DNA of 64,000 nt from Aplidium turbinatum (Eukaryota; Chordata; Ascidiacea; Aplousobranchia; Polyclinidae), in contig OU964930.1 of NCBI GenBank assembly GCA_918807975.1, forward strand, positions 12,952,372 through 13,016,371, read 5' to 3'. Numbering within the stretch: the first letter of the stretch is position 1; each line of letters begins with the position of its first letter. Both the position numbers and the translations under genes were made by a program. The notes under the pieces are model-generated. The model was not told the DNA's origin and did no database searches. It was given only the letters and a program-made list of their open reading frames with translations. Of this stretch, positions 52,338 through 63,559 are shown piece by piece.

Positions 52338-53484
52338 CATAGACAGCTTAAATAGAAGGACTCGTAACTCGCAATCTCGGGTTTTTAAACTTGGGTCCCA
52401 AATCCAAACTTGGGTCCATCTAAAATGTGGTATAAATTATTCATAAAACTTTGCTTTTGATGTCTTTTACAGGGTTTTGGGGGCAAGGATTCCATTTTTC
52501 ACACTTGTTTTGTTCTAAAATATCAATGAAAGGTCTTTTGAAGCTTACTAGTTGCAAAAATATTACAATTTTGGCAAAAATGGGTGTTTTTTTTTACCTA
52601 AGTCAATGGAACAAGAATTAAATTAAATTAAATTTTACACACCTTTTCACTATCTTATATGATGAACACCTGCAAAATTTGAGTGAAATTTATTGAGAAA
52701 CACGAGAGTTATAAAGCATTTAGTTTGGGGGGGTCTGTCGAGGGGGCACAATTTTTTTTACTTTTGGCCATGTTTGAGATCCTGAAATTTTCTCAGTTCA
52801 TAGAGAATCCTGTAAACAACATTTCTACTAAATGTCAGCCAAAACCAATCAAAAATAGGGTCTTGGCAAGGTTGAGTTTGGAAAATTTTAACCGAGAGCT
52901 GAAAACGGCCACATTTGGATGTCTATGACCTTTGACCTTTTAGAGGGACAATGTGAACGATGTTATTTTTTCAATATTTGGCAGAAGTACTATCACCTGT
53001 AAAAAAATTAGGTTCTTACCTTATTTACTTAAGCAGTAATAGGACCTCAAACATGGCCTAAAGTAAAAAAATTGTGCCCCCTCGGCAGACCCCCCAAACT
53101 AAATGCTTTATAACTCTCGTGTTTCTCAATAAATTTCACTCAAATTTTGCAGGTGTTCATCATATAAGATAGTGAATAGGTGTGTAAAATTTAATTTAAT
53201 TTAATTTTTGTTCCATTGACTTAAGTAAAAAAAACACCCATTTTTGCCAAAACTGTGATATTTTTGCAACAAATAAGCTTCAGAAGACCTTTCATTGACA
53301 TTTTAGAGAAAAACAAGTGTGAAAAATGGAATCCTTGCCCCTCAAAACCCTATAACAGACACCAAAAACAAAGTTTTATGAATAATTTGTACCACATTTT
53401 GGATACACCCAAGTTTGGATTTAACACCCAAGTTCCAAATACCGAGCATAGCAGATACTAGTCCTTCTATTTAAGGTGTCTATG
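52338..53484. mobile_element. 1.15-kb palindrome related to the one at 44,282
   Basis: CATAGACAGCTTAAATAGAAG and its complement ending at 53,484 bound arms that meet near 52,910. The inner 250-300 bp of each arm (acacgagagttataaagc, gatgaacacctgcaaaattt, tttgaccttttagag) match the arms of 44,282-46,660. The outer 300 bp do not. A gttaa/ttaac flank is present but no exact duplication. Confidence 0.8.
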
Positions 53485-53713
53485 GTTTTTTAACCCATTA
53501 AACTACGTCATTGAACCTTTCCAAGTCTTTTTTCTGGTAAGAGATAGAAAGAAATCGTGACACTTAACCGCTATTATCACCTAGCCAACCTGACATCATT
53601 GTTTTATGCGTCCGCTAAGGTTTTACTTCAACTTCAACGATCATGGAATGTTACGTAATAATAAGAACGATTATAGGATCCTACACGCAAAAATAAAAAA
53701 ATTGATGTCTTAA

Positions 53714-54283
53714 AGGCATACTAAAGGAAAATTTCAAACCGGAATTAAGCATTAAAATGAGTAAACTGAACATTCAAGAATACATTTCAAAAACAATTAC
53801 CCAAAAAAATTTGTTTTCAATGGCGCTGGAAAGGCCCAAAATCCAGTGTTTCATTTATTTTCATTTTTTTCAAAATGACCAAAACGTGCAAACACAGCTC
53901 GAGAATACGTCATAAAGTCCAGCAATAACAAAAGCCACGTTACCAATCTGATGTTTTGAGCAAACTGTCTGCTGTTTTGATGTTAAAATGTGCTGTTTTG
54001 ATGTAAATACATACATAGCCTACAGTCAAATCGCCCGCAGTAACAATTATTGCGTGATCGGTTGATTGCTAGACTTTATGACGTAGACTTTATGACGTAG
54101 ACTGCACAGTCGCACGCTTCGTTGCTCAGGCCAATTTCATTTTGAAAGCTCTGACAAAAGCACGCGCACAATGGTGGTCAGACCGCAATGGGGCAAAATT
54201 TTATTGAAAATCGTTTTATGGTAGCATGTTAAACACAAAGAACGTGGAAAATCGTCAAGTCAGGTTTTTCCTTTAATACCCCT
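53714..54283 (-). mobile_element. TTAA-target MITE, copy 1
   Basis: AGGCATACTAAAGGAAAA and TTTTCCTTTAATACCCCT are flanked by TTAA (53,710-53,713 and 54,284-54,287). It is an inverted close relative of 62,103-62,659. TTAA suggests piggyBac or Kolobok mobilisation. No coding. Confidence 0.85.
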
Positions 54284-54614
54284 TTAAAACAGCTCTTTCT
54301 GCTATTTTGTCTCGTGAGCTTTGCATATTGCTCAACAAGTGCATAAAGTTTAGAATTGACAAGAAATCATTAAATTTGAAAATTAAGTTGGAACCACTGT
54401 GAAAAAAACGTATTCAATACTTTTACTTCGGCCGACGCCATTTTACACTCCGTAATCTACGTCGGCAATGATTTTGCAGAAGCAAAAATGAGTTCATTTT
54501 GAAAAGTGCCGAGCTGGAGACAACAGCCTCTTGTCCCGTGTGTAAGTTGAACCTGTCTTTTTGAGGTGAAAACCACTTGCAAAAATCTCGACCTTTACTC
54601 GAGTATATACGGTA

Positions 54615-55367
54615 TTCGATAACAGACTATAAAGACTTTCGATAAAAACAGAAGAGAAAACACTTCGCCATTGTTAACGCTTTGAAGACAAGTAATTAGC
54701 AAAACGAGCGAAACCAGGTTAATAAAAGTGATAGCAGGTTTCCACTCTGCTTGAGATCATGATTTTTTGCGTTTTATTTCGATAACTTCACTTGTCTTGA
54801 TCGTTGTTATTCACTCGCACGAAAAGGAAATGCATCGGCTTGTTTCCAACTGTTCCAATTATGAGCTAACAATATCAAAATTTTTACGACTAGGCGTACT
54901 GCATGCATAAAACTAATCGTTTCAAGCAGTGGTTCTACTGAATTTGGTTTGCGACCTAGGTGTCAATGCAAACAAGACACTAAGGCTAATCAAAGACTAT
55001 TTTGACTGAGTAAAATAGCGTTATGATTATGACGTCATCACCTTTCTCGCCCCCCAAGGTTTTTTGAAAAGTCGGCGCCTATGCCTACAGCTACAATCGC
55101 TTAATCGGCCCATGTTAAATTGAACCACCCGATATAACATCATTTTTTTTAAATACTTTGATTACTTTGCTGTTATAAATTTCCTAGTGATTCCCTACTC
55201 TCCTCAGATGTACGAAAACGAAAATCCATATTGATGATGAACTGTTTTATTTTGATCAACGACGCACGAGTACAAAATAATTGACACGGCGAGAACAACA
55301 ATAATAAACATAGCCAGGTCAGAGACTTTAAAGAGCCGGCCTGCCACGCCCCGTGGAGGCGGGGAGC
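54615..55367. other. No gene recognised; GC-rich end
   Basis: AT-rich except for 55,330-55,372 (gagccggcctgccacgcc...), which continues beyond the inserted element at 56,969. The last 40 bp and the block after 56,974 belong together. Confidence 0.4.
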
Positions 55368-55744
55368 GGCGTCAGGCCCGTAGCCAGACATTTTCAAGGG
55401 GGGGTTCCCAAATCCAAAAATATGGACCTTTTGATAACACTTTCTTCTTTGCGTGTCCCCAAGCAAGCGATGAAAACATAGGAAGTGGCAGTAAATAATA
55501 TATAGGCCTACAAACAAAACAAACTTCAAGTTGTCAACATTACAACAACGAAATAAATGAATAGGTTACAAACAACTTTTTTTTCACATTAACAATAGCA
55601 TATATACACAGGGGCGCCGGAAGCGAGGGGCTGAGGGTGAGGATGCCCTTTTAAGGTCATGTAAGCTACTGCACATTTTGCAATATAACAATTTCTGCTA
55701 TTCGCTTTTAGCCTAAATTGTCTACGATATGCGAGGTTTTAAAC

Positions 55745-56783
55745 CAGGGATCTGCAAATTGTGGGTTGCGACCCAAATTTGGATCGCGAGACTATATCCA
55801 CAGTGGGTCGCAAAAGGGTTTAAACTAACTATAAATATAACTTGTATGTCAAAAATAAATACAATCATATACTCTTTGACGCACTGAGTTTCGTCTTTCC
55901 ACCTAAAACATCGGGAAGCTGATCGTGAGCTACATGTTCAGAACAATGGAAAACCTCTGTCCTTCTGCCCCGAACCAAAACATCTTAGGGTGACACTAGA
56001 CAGATTGCTCACATACTACCACCATTTGGTGTCACAGCGCAAGAAACTGACATCCCGCGCTGGGCTACTAAAGCGCCTTGCTGGCTCCAGCAGAGGGAAG
56101 AGAGCTGACACTTTGCCTATAGCAGCCTTAGCCCTTGTCTACTCTTCATCAGAGTAGGCTACTGTACACCTGTTTGGTGCCGCAGTGCTCACTGCCACAA
56201 CATCGACCCAGCCATAAACAGGCCTGACACTACAAAGACAGGCATGGGTGCGCCGCAACAGTCTTCGCACGGGCATCGGGCTTTTCCGCTCAACCAGGCA
56301 CCAATGGAGAATGGCCTCTTCCTCCTCCTGTGAATGTGGTGCCCACATCATCAATGACTGTAGAACGGAGTGGAGAGTCTACGCGTCTTGGATGATGAAA
56401 CCAAAGACTGGCTGCTCTCTAGTAGCCTTCCAGTGTAGTCCTGGAACATCGTGAATCTGAGGTGGTAAAAGGATAGATCCTCGGCAGCAGAGGCTTACAC
56501 GACGACGACCACAATTATAGTAGGTCCACTCGCTTATTAAGCCCAATTTGGTCCATTCCTGAATTACTGAAAGTATAGGAGTGGTAGAAAATTCCCCCGC
56601 TCAATAAGCCCAAAATTGTGTCAGGTCCCGATGTAGGCTTAATAAACGAGGACGGCCGTATTGAAATTGATATTAAATTGAAAAAGATTTTGCGCAAAAT
56701 TATATGCTTCTGAAACGTTTTGGTCGCGAAGATTTCGAACGATTATCTTGTGGGTCGCGCCAACAAGTATTTGCGGACCCCTC
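55745..56783. mobile_element. hAT-like element nested in 55,373-56,968
   Basis: CAGGGATCTGCAAATTGTGG and TATTTGCGGACCCCTC form the ends of a Charlie-like pattern (GGGTCCGCAAA), with 'gggtcgc' repeats within both. taaac stands on both sides (55,740-55,744 and 56,784-56,788). It holds a LINE fragment. Confidence 0.65.
55880..56515 (+). mobile_element. Truncated jockey-like LINE, 3' portion
   Basis: Reads FCPEPKHLRVTLDRLLTY, LLKRLAGSSRGKRADT, then WRMASSSSCECGA with part of the finger deleted, and ends in a CGA tail. Matches the C-terminal third of the ORF at 11,867. A TAGGCTA micro-insertion interrupts the frame at 56,155. Confidence 0.85.
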
Positions 56784-56973
56784 TAAACAAGCAGCGATAT
56801 ATTAACATGTTTATTCAGAACTATCTGGAAGGTTTCAGCTGATTATAGGTAGCTGATCCTGTGATTGTATGTATTGTAGCCTACACTGCACCTTCTCCAA
56901 AATGTGGACCTTTTCGGCTCAAGGGGGGGTTCCCGGGAACCCTGAGAACCCCCCTGGCTACGGGCCTGGGCGT

Positions 56974-57660
56974 GATTATGGGGTGGCGATGCACCCGGAA
57001 GGGAAGTCCACCAGCTTAGGTCGCGGGGCCAGGCTGGGGAGTCTAGGTACCTGTGGAAGGAAAGTGTAGATCGAGAATTTTGTGCGACTCGTCCGCAAAA
57101 GTTAGAATGGCGGAACGGGCCAGGGAGACGGGCTTAGCTTTCTGCAAACGCAAAAAGGTCAGCTCACGACGGGCCGGGCGACAGAAGTTTTATAAAGCCA
57201 GGCAGCGCCCACGTCTCCATCACGTGACCGTAACACAGGTACGTTTGACTCCTATACCCGGTCTGCCCGTAGGCAGAGCGGATAAACTTTGGGGTCTCCC
57301 ACGAGGAAGAGAAGCTTAGCTACAAGGACGATTTGAATACTCGTGGGAGACGAAAATTATATAAAATCTGGAGCAAAGGCTCAATTAATTGGTGTAAAAA
57401 AAAAGATGGTAAGTGGGAATATATTGTATGCTTTACCTACCGAAAAAGTGTTGACGTTGAACCAACGAGCACGGATGTGCACTGGCCAGACGTTGAGGCA
57501 GGTTTGCCCAGATGGGTCGGGGGGACTAGCGATCGAAGCGTAGATATGACTAGGCTACGTTACCAGGAAAAATATAGAACAGTGGGATGAAACTTTGGAG
57601 GTTGCATCGAGTTGATCGGGAAATCATGTTTATCGATGAGTTAAAAGCAACGCGAGGTTG
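56974..57660 (+). other. GC- and CpG-rich block of unknown nature
   Basis: Compared with its surroundings this stretch is rich in G+C and CpG. It contains tataaa (57,191), an open frame at 57,053-57,319 with many Arg/Lys codons, and an inverted ctcccacgag/ctcgtgggag pair (57,296/57,342). No protein family is recognisable. It could be a CpG-island promoter with first exon of a host gene or an old repeat. It begins before the hAT at 55,373, which inserted into it. Confidence 0.35.
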
Positions 57661-57956
57661 ATCCGAGCGGGAAAGAGCAGCATATCGGGAGAAGGTAGTG
57701 TGTGATAAATTGATAATCTAAAATATTGAAATATGAAAATACAGATCCAGTGTTGTTAATGATATTACGTCATTGATAGATGATATGAGTCCATTCACGA
57801 TATGCAATATATACTTAATTCATATATTGCTATTTTATTTTATTAATGATGATTGTATTCTTCATCGTTAGCACTTGGCAGATATTTCTCGTCTGGCACT
57901 GGCATATCCCTGGGTACTGGCAACATAGAGCAACGCCAAGTTGCTGATCATTGATC

Positions 57957-58018
57957 ATTTTTTTATTTTCATTGAATGAATCTTTACCCTGGGATTGGGA
58001 AAGCTTTTTTGTGGTCAC
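57957..58018 (-). mobile_element. SINE family 2 tail fragment
   Basis: gaatgaatctttaccctgg and gattgggaaagcttttt match the low end of 24,258-24,572. Confidence 0.6.
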
Positions 58019-58019
58019 A

Positions 58020-58490
58020 GCGGAAAACCATAATATCTTCGTGAAAAAGTTGTAACATAAAATTCCCGGATCCTTTCGTCTGTATGCAATGACACCAAAA
58101 AATACTCTTCTTAAAACTTCTTTTCACGAATTGTATTTCAAGAAAAAATAGCTACAGGCTGTCGAAAAGGAGACGCAATGCCGTATGCCACTAAAACTTG
58201 TCACCACAATATAAATCACTAGGATAAAAGACGGAAATTTTGTCTAGTTGGTAAGCACAAGCAAAACAGTTTTAATATTCGACCAACCTTTCAAACGACA
58301 ATATTCTAAAATGACGAATCTGACTTGGGATATTTCAAACGCATGTAACCAGCTTCTGTGACGTAACAGTGATAAACATTGTGAAGCAATCCCCACAGGT
58401 GTTGAAATGGTTTGTGCAATGTTTTATAGGTGTTACAAAAGATTGTGCAATCTCTTCTCATTTTTTATTAATATTCCATTACGTATAAGA
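58020..58490. other. No gene recognised
   Basis: Unassigned AT-rich sequence that splits SINE family 2 material at 57,957-58,018 and 58,495-58,610, so it may be one insertion into a single SINE. Confidence 0.4.
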
Positions 58491-58494
58491 GACC

Positions 58495-58610
58495 TTAATC
58501 CTGGCACTCTGGCAGTTGCGCATACTTTTAGACTGTGGTGTAGACTGTAGAGGCTTTGACCCACTGACGCAGGCCCGGTCACCGAGATTGACAGAAAAAA
58601 ATTGACAGAA
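58495..58610 (-). mobile_element. SINE family 2 body fragment
   Basis: ctctggcagttgcgcatac and ggtcaccgagattgacag match the body of 24,258-24,572. Confidence 0.7.
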
Positions 58611-58614
58611 AAGA

Positions 58615-58795
58615 GGTCTGGCTCCGGCTCCAGAGACCAGAGCTGTCAGGTTTTGCACCAGTGGCTCTGGCTTCAGCTTTGGAGCTGTCAGGCTTTACAT
58701 CAGCAAGCCGGTTCTGGAGCTATGTCCGGCTTCATATCAGTATAGCTCCGGAGCTGTCAGACTTCATGCTAGTGGTTCTGGCTCCAGCCCCGGAA
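58615..58795. repeat. Imperfect tandem repeat, unit about 55-60 bp
   Basis: Three to four units of a 'ggctctggctccagc...ggagctgtcaggcttcatatcag' pattern. No coding assigned. Confidence 0.65.
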
Positions 58796-59643
58796 AAAGA
58801 AATAAAGATGTGTGTCCAAAAAAGTAGGCCTAAATTGTTTAGAATTAAATTTACAATGGAGTTAAATTTACAATTAAATTTACATTGGAGTTTTTTTAAA
58901 CACTGCCCTTCAAAACAACGACAAATATATTGAGAAATAAGGACAGTGTGGTAGGCTAACTCTGCTAATGAGTAGGCCTAATTCGTGGAACGTAGCACAT
59001 CAGCTTCCTAGCCTACAATAGGCCTACATAGTTTCAATAGATTGGTGACATGTGCTATGTCTCTTGAGAGTAGCCTAGGCCTACTACACAAATTAAAAGC
59101 CCAGATATTGTGTGATTTCATAATTTTTGTTTCATACTCCAGCAGGTAGCTAGGCTACTAGTGGAGTTAAAGACTACCACGGCTCCAAAGTAGGCGAAGT
59201 TAACGGGTCCAGTAGCTCCACAGCAAGCGAAGTTGAAACCGCAGCCATGCTTTCTACCCCAAGCATAATAGTTAATCTTATTGTAGAATGTAAATAAAGG
59301 TCAGAATTTTTTCTTCTATAGACGAAAAGTTTGCAATTGCATTTTCTTATTCAGGATTTTCAGAATGAACCTTTATGCTACAGAAAATGTTACAAAACAA
59401 AATATTCAAAAAAGCGGGTGGTTTTAAAATATTTTTCAAACATTGTGGATGTCATTCCAAACGTCTTTCACCAAGAACAAGTGTTGCGACTTGACCAAAT
59501 TTTGAAATGACTAGCCCACTGTATTTGGATTTCAAGCATGTTACATAGACTAAAAGTCAATGCTTAAGTGCAGGGACAACTTCTAGTCTGTGAGCTACCG
59601 GTACCGCACTTCTGTGCATCAAGCCTTCATGGAGTAGGATTAA
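58796..59643. other. No gene recognised; TAGGCCTA-rich
   Basis: Non-coding by eye. Four TAGGCCTA words lie within 260 bp (58,825, 58,973, 59,019, 59,076). Confidence 0.4.
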
Positions 59644-59760
59644 TTGAATCAATTCACGGACCGATAAAGCTTTTTTTGAGAGCTTACTCATTGCATTTGT
59701 AGAAGCTTTAAACAACTGGCGGTCACCGGGTTTGACAAAGTGAAATTTCCGATTATTGAA
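59644..59760 (-). mobile_element. SINE family 2 degenerate fragment
   Basis: ggtcaccgggtttgacaaagtg and tttccgattattgaaatgat match the body at 24,370-24,410, with more divergence elsewhere. Confidence 0.6.
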
Positions 59761-59857
59761 ATGATGTTTTCGACACGTAGGCTACGTGTGTCCTCATCAA
59801 GAATTAAATCTGCAATATACATCAAATGAAAATCGTAAGATAAATTTGACTTTGCAC

Positions 59858-60451
59858 TATAACTGTATAACGACACTCTGGACTGAAAATCAGAGTGTCG
59901 TTAGACTGGTTACAGTGTTACAAAACTACAGTGTGTTTTCGACACGTTACACTGTAGGGCTACTCAACTGGCGGACCGCGGTCCGAATCCGGACCTTCTG
60001 GGTGTTAAAGGTGGACCCGGGCTTCCGGAAGAATAACTTCATTGCCACATTTTAAGGCCTCTTAAAATAGATTTCCATTAGGGAAAAGCAATTTTTTGTG
60101 AGTATCCAAGGAGCTGGGGGCTTCGCATCCAGACCCCCCAGCGCTTTGTCGTCTATTCTGATGTGCGATCCACACAGCTACACCACAAAGAAACACAATA
60201 CATTTTTTTCTTTTTTATTTCTTTGTTTGTGTCAGACAAAAATCCAAGATGTGTTACACACTTCCTAAAAAGTGTTTCGGTGCTCGTAGCCTACTGGTTG
60301 TTTAATTTTCGTGGTTGCATGTGAAATATTCACCGGACCGCAAAAATATTCAACTTGTCAAAATGGACCTTCGTTAAAATTAGTTGAGTAGCCCTGCGTC
60401 GCAGTATCGAAAAGCAGAATGTTTTCAGTCCAGAGTGTCGTTACAGTTATA
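59858..60451. mobile_element. TA-flanked inverted-repeat element
   Basis: TATAACTGTATAACGACACTC at 59,858 and GAGTGTCGTTACAGTTATA ending at 60,451, each extended by tggactgaaaa, form an inverted pair of about 30 bp. A second local copy of cagagtgtcgtta makes a hairpin at 59,871-59,897. Confidence 0.6.
59955..60396. mobile_element. Small hAT-like element (TAGGGCTACTCAACT ends)
   Basis: TAGGGCTACTCAACTGGCGG and TTAGTTGAGTAGCCCTG form the ends, and gcggaccgcggtccg sits inside the left one, a common hAT-Charlie style. No duplication was found; it is nested in the element at 59,858-60,451. Confidence 0.55.
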
Positions 60452-60799
60452 GGATTGTTTTGTCACAGATCAATTAGCGAAATCATGCATACAAATCATG
60501 CTTTAGATCAGGGGTGTGCAACGTGCGGCCCGCGGGCCAAATGCGGCTCGCGAAGAAAAATTGTGCGGCCCGCTAAGATGTGCCAATTTAGAATTGTGTG
60601 CGGCCCGCGAAACGTGTTTATAATTTAGTTTAGTCTGGTAGTATAGTGCAAACAATTCATTAGAGTGGATTATTGTACATTTCGCACCTTCTGTTAACCA
60701 TTTTAGAAATCTCCCACCAGCCACCGCTATTCCGATTGTATTTAATTATTTGGAACGTCAGTAGATCAGAGGCACAGAATTGTACAGAGAATACCGTAG

Positions 60800-62800
60800 C
60801 TCAAACTATGAAACCGTATTATAACGGTAATTTTGTGAAGCAGTGTCTTATCGATGTCGCAGAAGAAATGTGCCCTAAAATGAAGAGTGTGTTCGAGAAA
60901 ATAAGTCTGCCACGGTGGTCGGTAGCGAGGCGTATCGATGATCTTGCTTGTGATATTAGTGACACTCTCAAGGATAAGGTGAAGAACTTTGTTTCATGGA
61001 GTTTTGCGATCGATAAAAGTACGGACCAGAAGGACACAGCACAGATGGCCATGTATGTAAAAGGAGTGGACAAAGACTTGAACGAAACGGAAGAGCTTCT
61101 GTCACTACAGTGAATGAAGGGCACGACAACCATTGCTGACATCTTTACTGAAGTGATTGATGCTTTTGACAAGTTAGAACTGGACTTGCCCAGCTTATGC
61201 GGAATCGTAACTGATGGTGCTTGATCCATGTCCGGAACTGGCATTGGATTCATAGGTCTCTTGAAGTCTGCCTTGAAGAAGAGAAAAATTGATGATGACA
61301 TAGCAATTTTTCATTGCATCATTCACCAGCAAAACTTGTGCGCTAAATCCTTGAAGTTCAAACACGTCTTGAGCCCGGTTATTAAGGCAGTAATTTCAAT
61401 CGAGCACGAGAGCTCAACCATCGTCAGTTTCAAAAGTTTTTAGATCATCTCAACGCGACACATAAAGATCTAGGTTACTGTACTTTTCCGAGGTGCGTTG
61501 GTTTAGAAAGGGCTGCATATTGCGACGATTTTACAAACTGTGGAAAGAAGTCGTGAATTTTTTGAAACTTAAAGGGTACCCAATAGCTGAAATGGAAGAC
61601 AAAAAGTGGATATGCGATGTAGTTTTCTTGGTTGATTTAACTACGCACCTGAATGATCTCAATACAAGACTGCAGTGAAAAAATCAGTATACAAATCAAA
61701 TGTATGGTCACATAAAAGGCTTTATGAACAAATTACAACTTTGGAAAGCCCATATACAGACAGGAAATCTTTTCCACTTTCCAACTTTGAGAGACTACAG
61801 TATATGGAATGCATCCTGAGAAGAAAACTGAACTTACGGACCAATTTGAAAAATTATTGTATGAATTTTTGGCTCGTTTCAAGGACTTCAAATCTTATTC
61901 TCTTCGTCATTCAACACAAACATTGACAAAGCACCAGCTGATATCCAACGAACTGATTGATCTTCAAGAGAAAACGGATTTGAAAGCAAAGTAGGCTATT
62001 TAAAAATGAATTTTGGTGATTCTTACTGAAAACTTCTCAACCAAAATGACTTTCCACATTTGAAAAAATTTATGACTTCAAAAATGGCTCTTTTTGGCTT
62101 AAAGGGGCACTAAAGGAAAAACCTGACTTGGCGATTTTCCACGTTCTTTGTGTTTAACATGCTACCATAAAACGATTTTCAATAAAATTTTGCCCCATTG
62201 CGGTCTGACCACCATTGTGGGCGTGCTTTTGTCAGAGCTTTCAAAATGAGTTTGAGCCTGAGCAACGAAGCGTGCGACTGTGCAGTCTACGTCATAAAGG
62301 CTAGCAATCAACCGATCACGCAATAATTGTTACTGCGGGCGATTTGACTGTAGGCTATGTATGTATTTACATCAAAACAGCACATTTTAACATCAAAACA
62401 GCAGACAGTTTGCTCAAAACATCAGATTGGTAACGTGGCTTTTGTTATTGCTGGCCTTTATGACGTATTCTCGAGCTGTGTTTGCACGTTTTTGTCATTT
62501 TGAAAAAAATGAAAATAAATGAAACTCTGGACTTTGGGCCTTGTCAGCGCCATTGAAAACAAATTTTTTTCGGTAATTGTTTTTGAAATGTATTCTTGAA
62601 TGTTCAGTTTACTCATTTTAATGCTTAATTCCGGTTTGAAATTTTCCTTTAGTATGCCTTTAACGTATTTGTGCGAACATTTTTTTTTCTAAAATAAAAG
62701 AAGCCAGCTGCAAATTTCTCACTGAACTCATTAAAAGTCAGCGTGATAGCCTAATAAATTTGAATAGCAGTTTTCTTCAGAAATTTATGCGTCTTAGCCT
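60800..62800 (+). pseudogene. hAT transposase of the GTF2IRD2/ZBED5/SCAND3 type, broken
   Basis: Reads NFVKQCLIDVAEEMCPKMKS, VFEKISLPRWSVARRIDDLA, NFVSWSFAIDKSTDQKDTAQ with the first catalytic Asp region, then LCGIVTDGA, SGTGIGFIGLLKSALKK, FHCIIHQQNLCAKSLKFKHV (second half of the core), LWKEVVNFLKLKGYPIAEME and FEKLLYEFLARFKDFKS. A TTAA MITE interrupts it at 62,103; the TYLCEHFF tail motif follows at 62,663. At least two in-frame stops and several frame changes are present, one caused by a TAGGCTA micro-insertion at 61,990-61,996. Confidence 0.85.
62103..62659 (+). mobile_element. TTAA-target MITE, copy 2
   Basis: AGGGGCACTAAAGGAAAA and TTTTCCTTTAGTATGCCT are flanked by TTAA (62,099-62,102 and 62,660-62,663). 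It lies inside the hAT transposase gene and is closely similar to 53,714-54,283 inverted. Confidence 0.88.
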
Positions 62801-62820
62801 ATATAACTTAGTCAACCGGA

Positions 62821-63260
62821 ACCGGGGCTACTTTGATACCCGGGGTAACTTTGATCACTTGGGGCTACTTTGATCATTGCTCAAAATCGCCTGAAATTTT
62901 TTTGTACATGGATAGACTTTTCATGGATATGTAAATCATATTTTTGTGGTGGTGGATCCCATGAGGGTTCTGCAAGAGAGGTCGGAACAGGTACAAAACA
63001 TTCAACCATAGTATACAATACATGTATAATTGTATATACTAAAGTATAATAGACTTAATAGACTTATGGTGATCTTGACAGATTACGGGCTTTGATTATT
63101 ATGTAGTAATTAATTATTGTTTAAAAATTCCAATTTTTTGTATTCCTGATAGGCTACATGGTTATTTAACCGTACGGCTACATGGTTATTTTACTAGATT
63201 TGGGCCTATGATCAAAGTAGCCCCAACCCGGGGCTACTTTGATCAAATTTTGATTTAAAA
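62821..63260. repeat. Repeated GGGGCTACTTTGATCA words
   Basis: Copies or near-copies at about 62,824, 62,843, 62,861 and 63,230 (plus), and an inverted copy at about 63,210. The arrangement could be the ends of a small inverted-repeat element inserted in the hAT. Confidence 0.55.
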
Positions 63261-63559
63261 AAAACAAAACACAGGTAACATAGTGATTTCGAAAATCACT
63301 ATGCATGCATACATCCATAGCCAGGATACATAATGTTATGATAAAACACTAACCCATCAAATTCTCTTTGGTTATGGCCCTGATATGATCCGAAAACGCT
63401 GAAAATTGATCATAAGAATATCATGAACAACAGAAAACTACTTTTTTGTTCCTGCAACTACTAGAAAGCATATGTTAAATAAACGTGCTGCCCGCGGTTT
63501 CACCCAGATATTTATATCTGGCCCTCCTGTAATAGAGGTTGCACACCCCTGCCTTAGAT

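Larger units (their letters stand above)
51220..54612. mobile_element. TA-target element with CCGTATATAC ends, enlarged by insertions
   Basis: CCGTATATACAGTACTCGAG at 51,220 and ACTCGAGTATATACGG ending at 54,612 lie just inside TA dinucleotides. Similarity continues inward (ttgtgtaagtcgaact / aagttgaacc). It contains the palindrome at 52,338-53,484 and the TTAA MITE at 53,714-54,283. An 80-codon acidic ORF at 51,579-51,821 (minus) has no recognisable domain. Confidence 0.65.
55373..56968. mobile_element. hAT-like element, CAGGCCCGTAGCCAG ends, 5-bp TSD
   Basis: CAGGCCCGTAGCCAGACATT and CTGGCTACGGGCCTG are flanked by ggcgt at 55,368-55,372 and 56,969-56,973. Just inside are G tracts and 'gttccc' words, as in the 8-bp-TSD hATs, but the duplication is 5 bp. 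Confidence 0.75.
60509..63551 (+). mobile_element. hAT transposon with GTF2IRD2/ZBED5-like transposase
   Basis: CAGGGGTGTGCAACGTGCGG at 60,509 and GTTGCACACCCCTG ending at 63,551 are flanked by ctttagat (60,501-60,508) and ccttagat (63,552-63,559), one mismatch in 8 bp. GCGGCCCGC repeats follow the left end and are typical of this hAT type. Confidence 0.85.

Noticed and set aside
57053-57590. Arg/Lys-rich ORFs as a host protein
   Set aside because: No domain, no splice-consistent extension, and overlapping frames of equal length in a GC-rich stretch.
56974-57660. LTR of a retroelement
   Set aside because: No TG...CA ends, no second copy nearby, no primer-binding site and no gag or pol sequence. 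No LTR or other virus-like element was recognised anywhere in the window.
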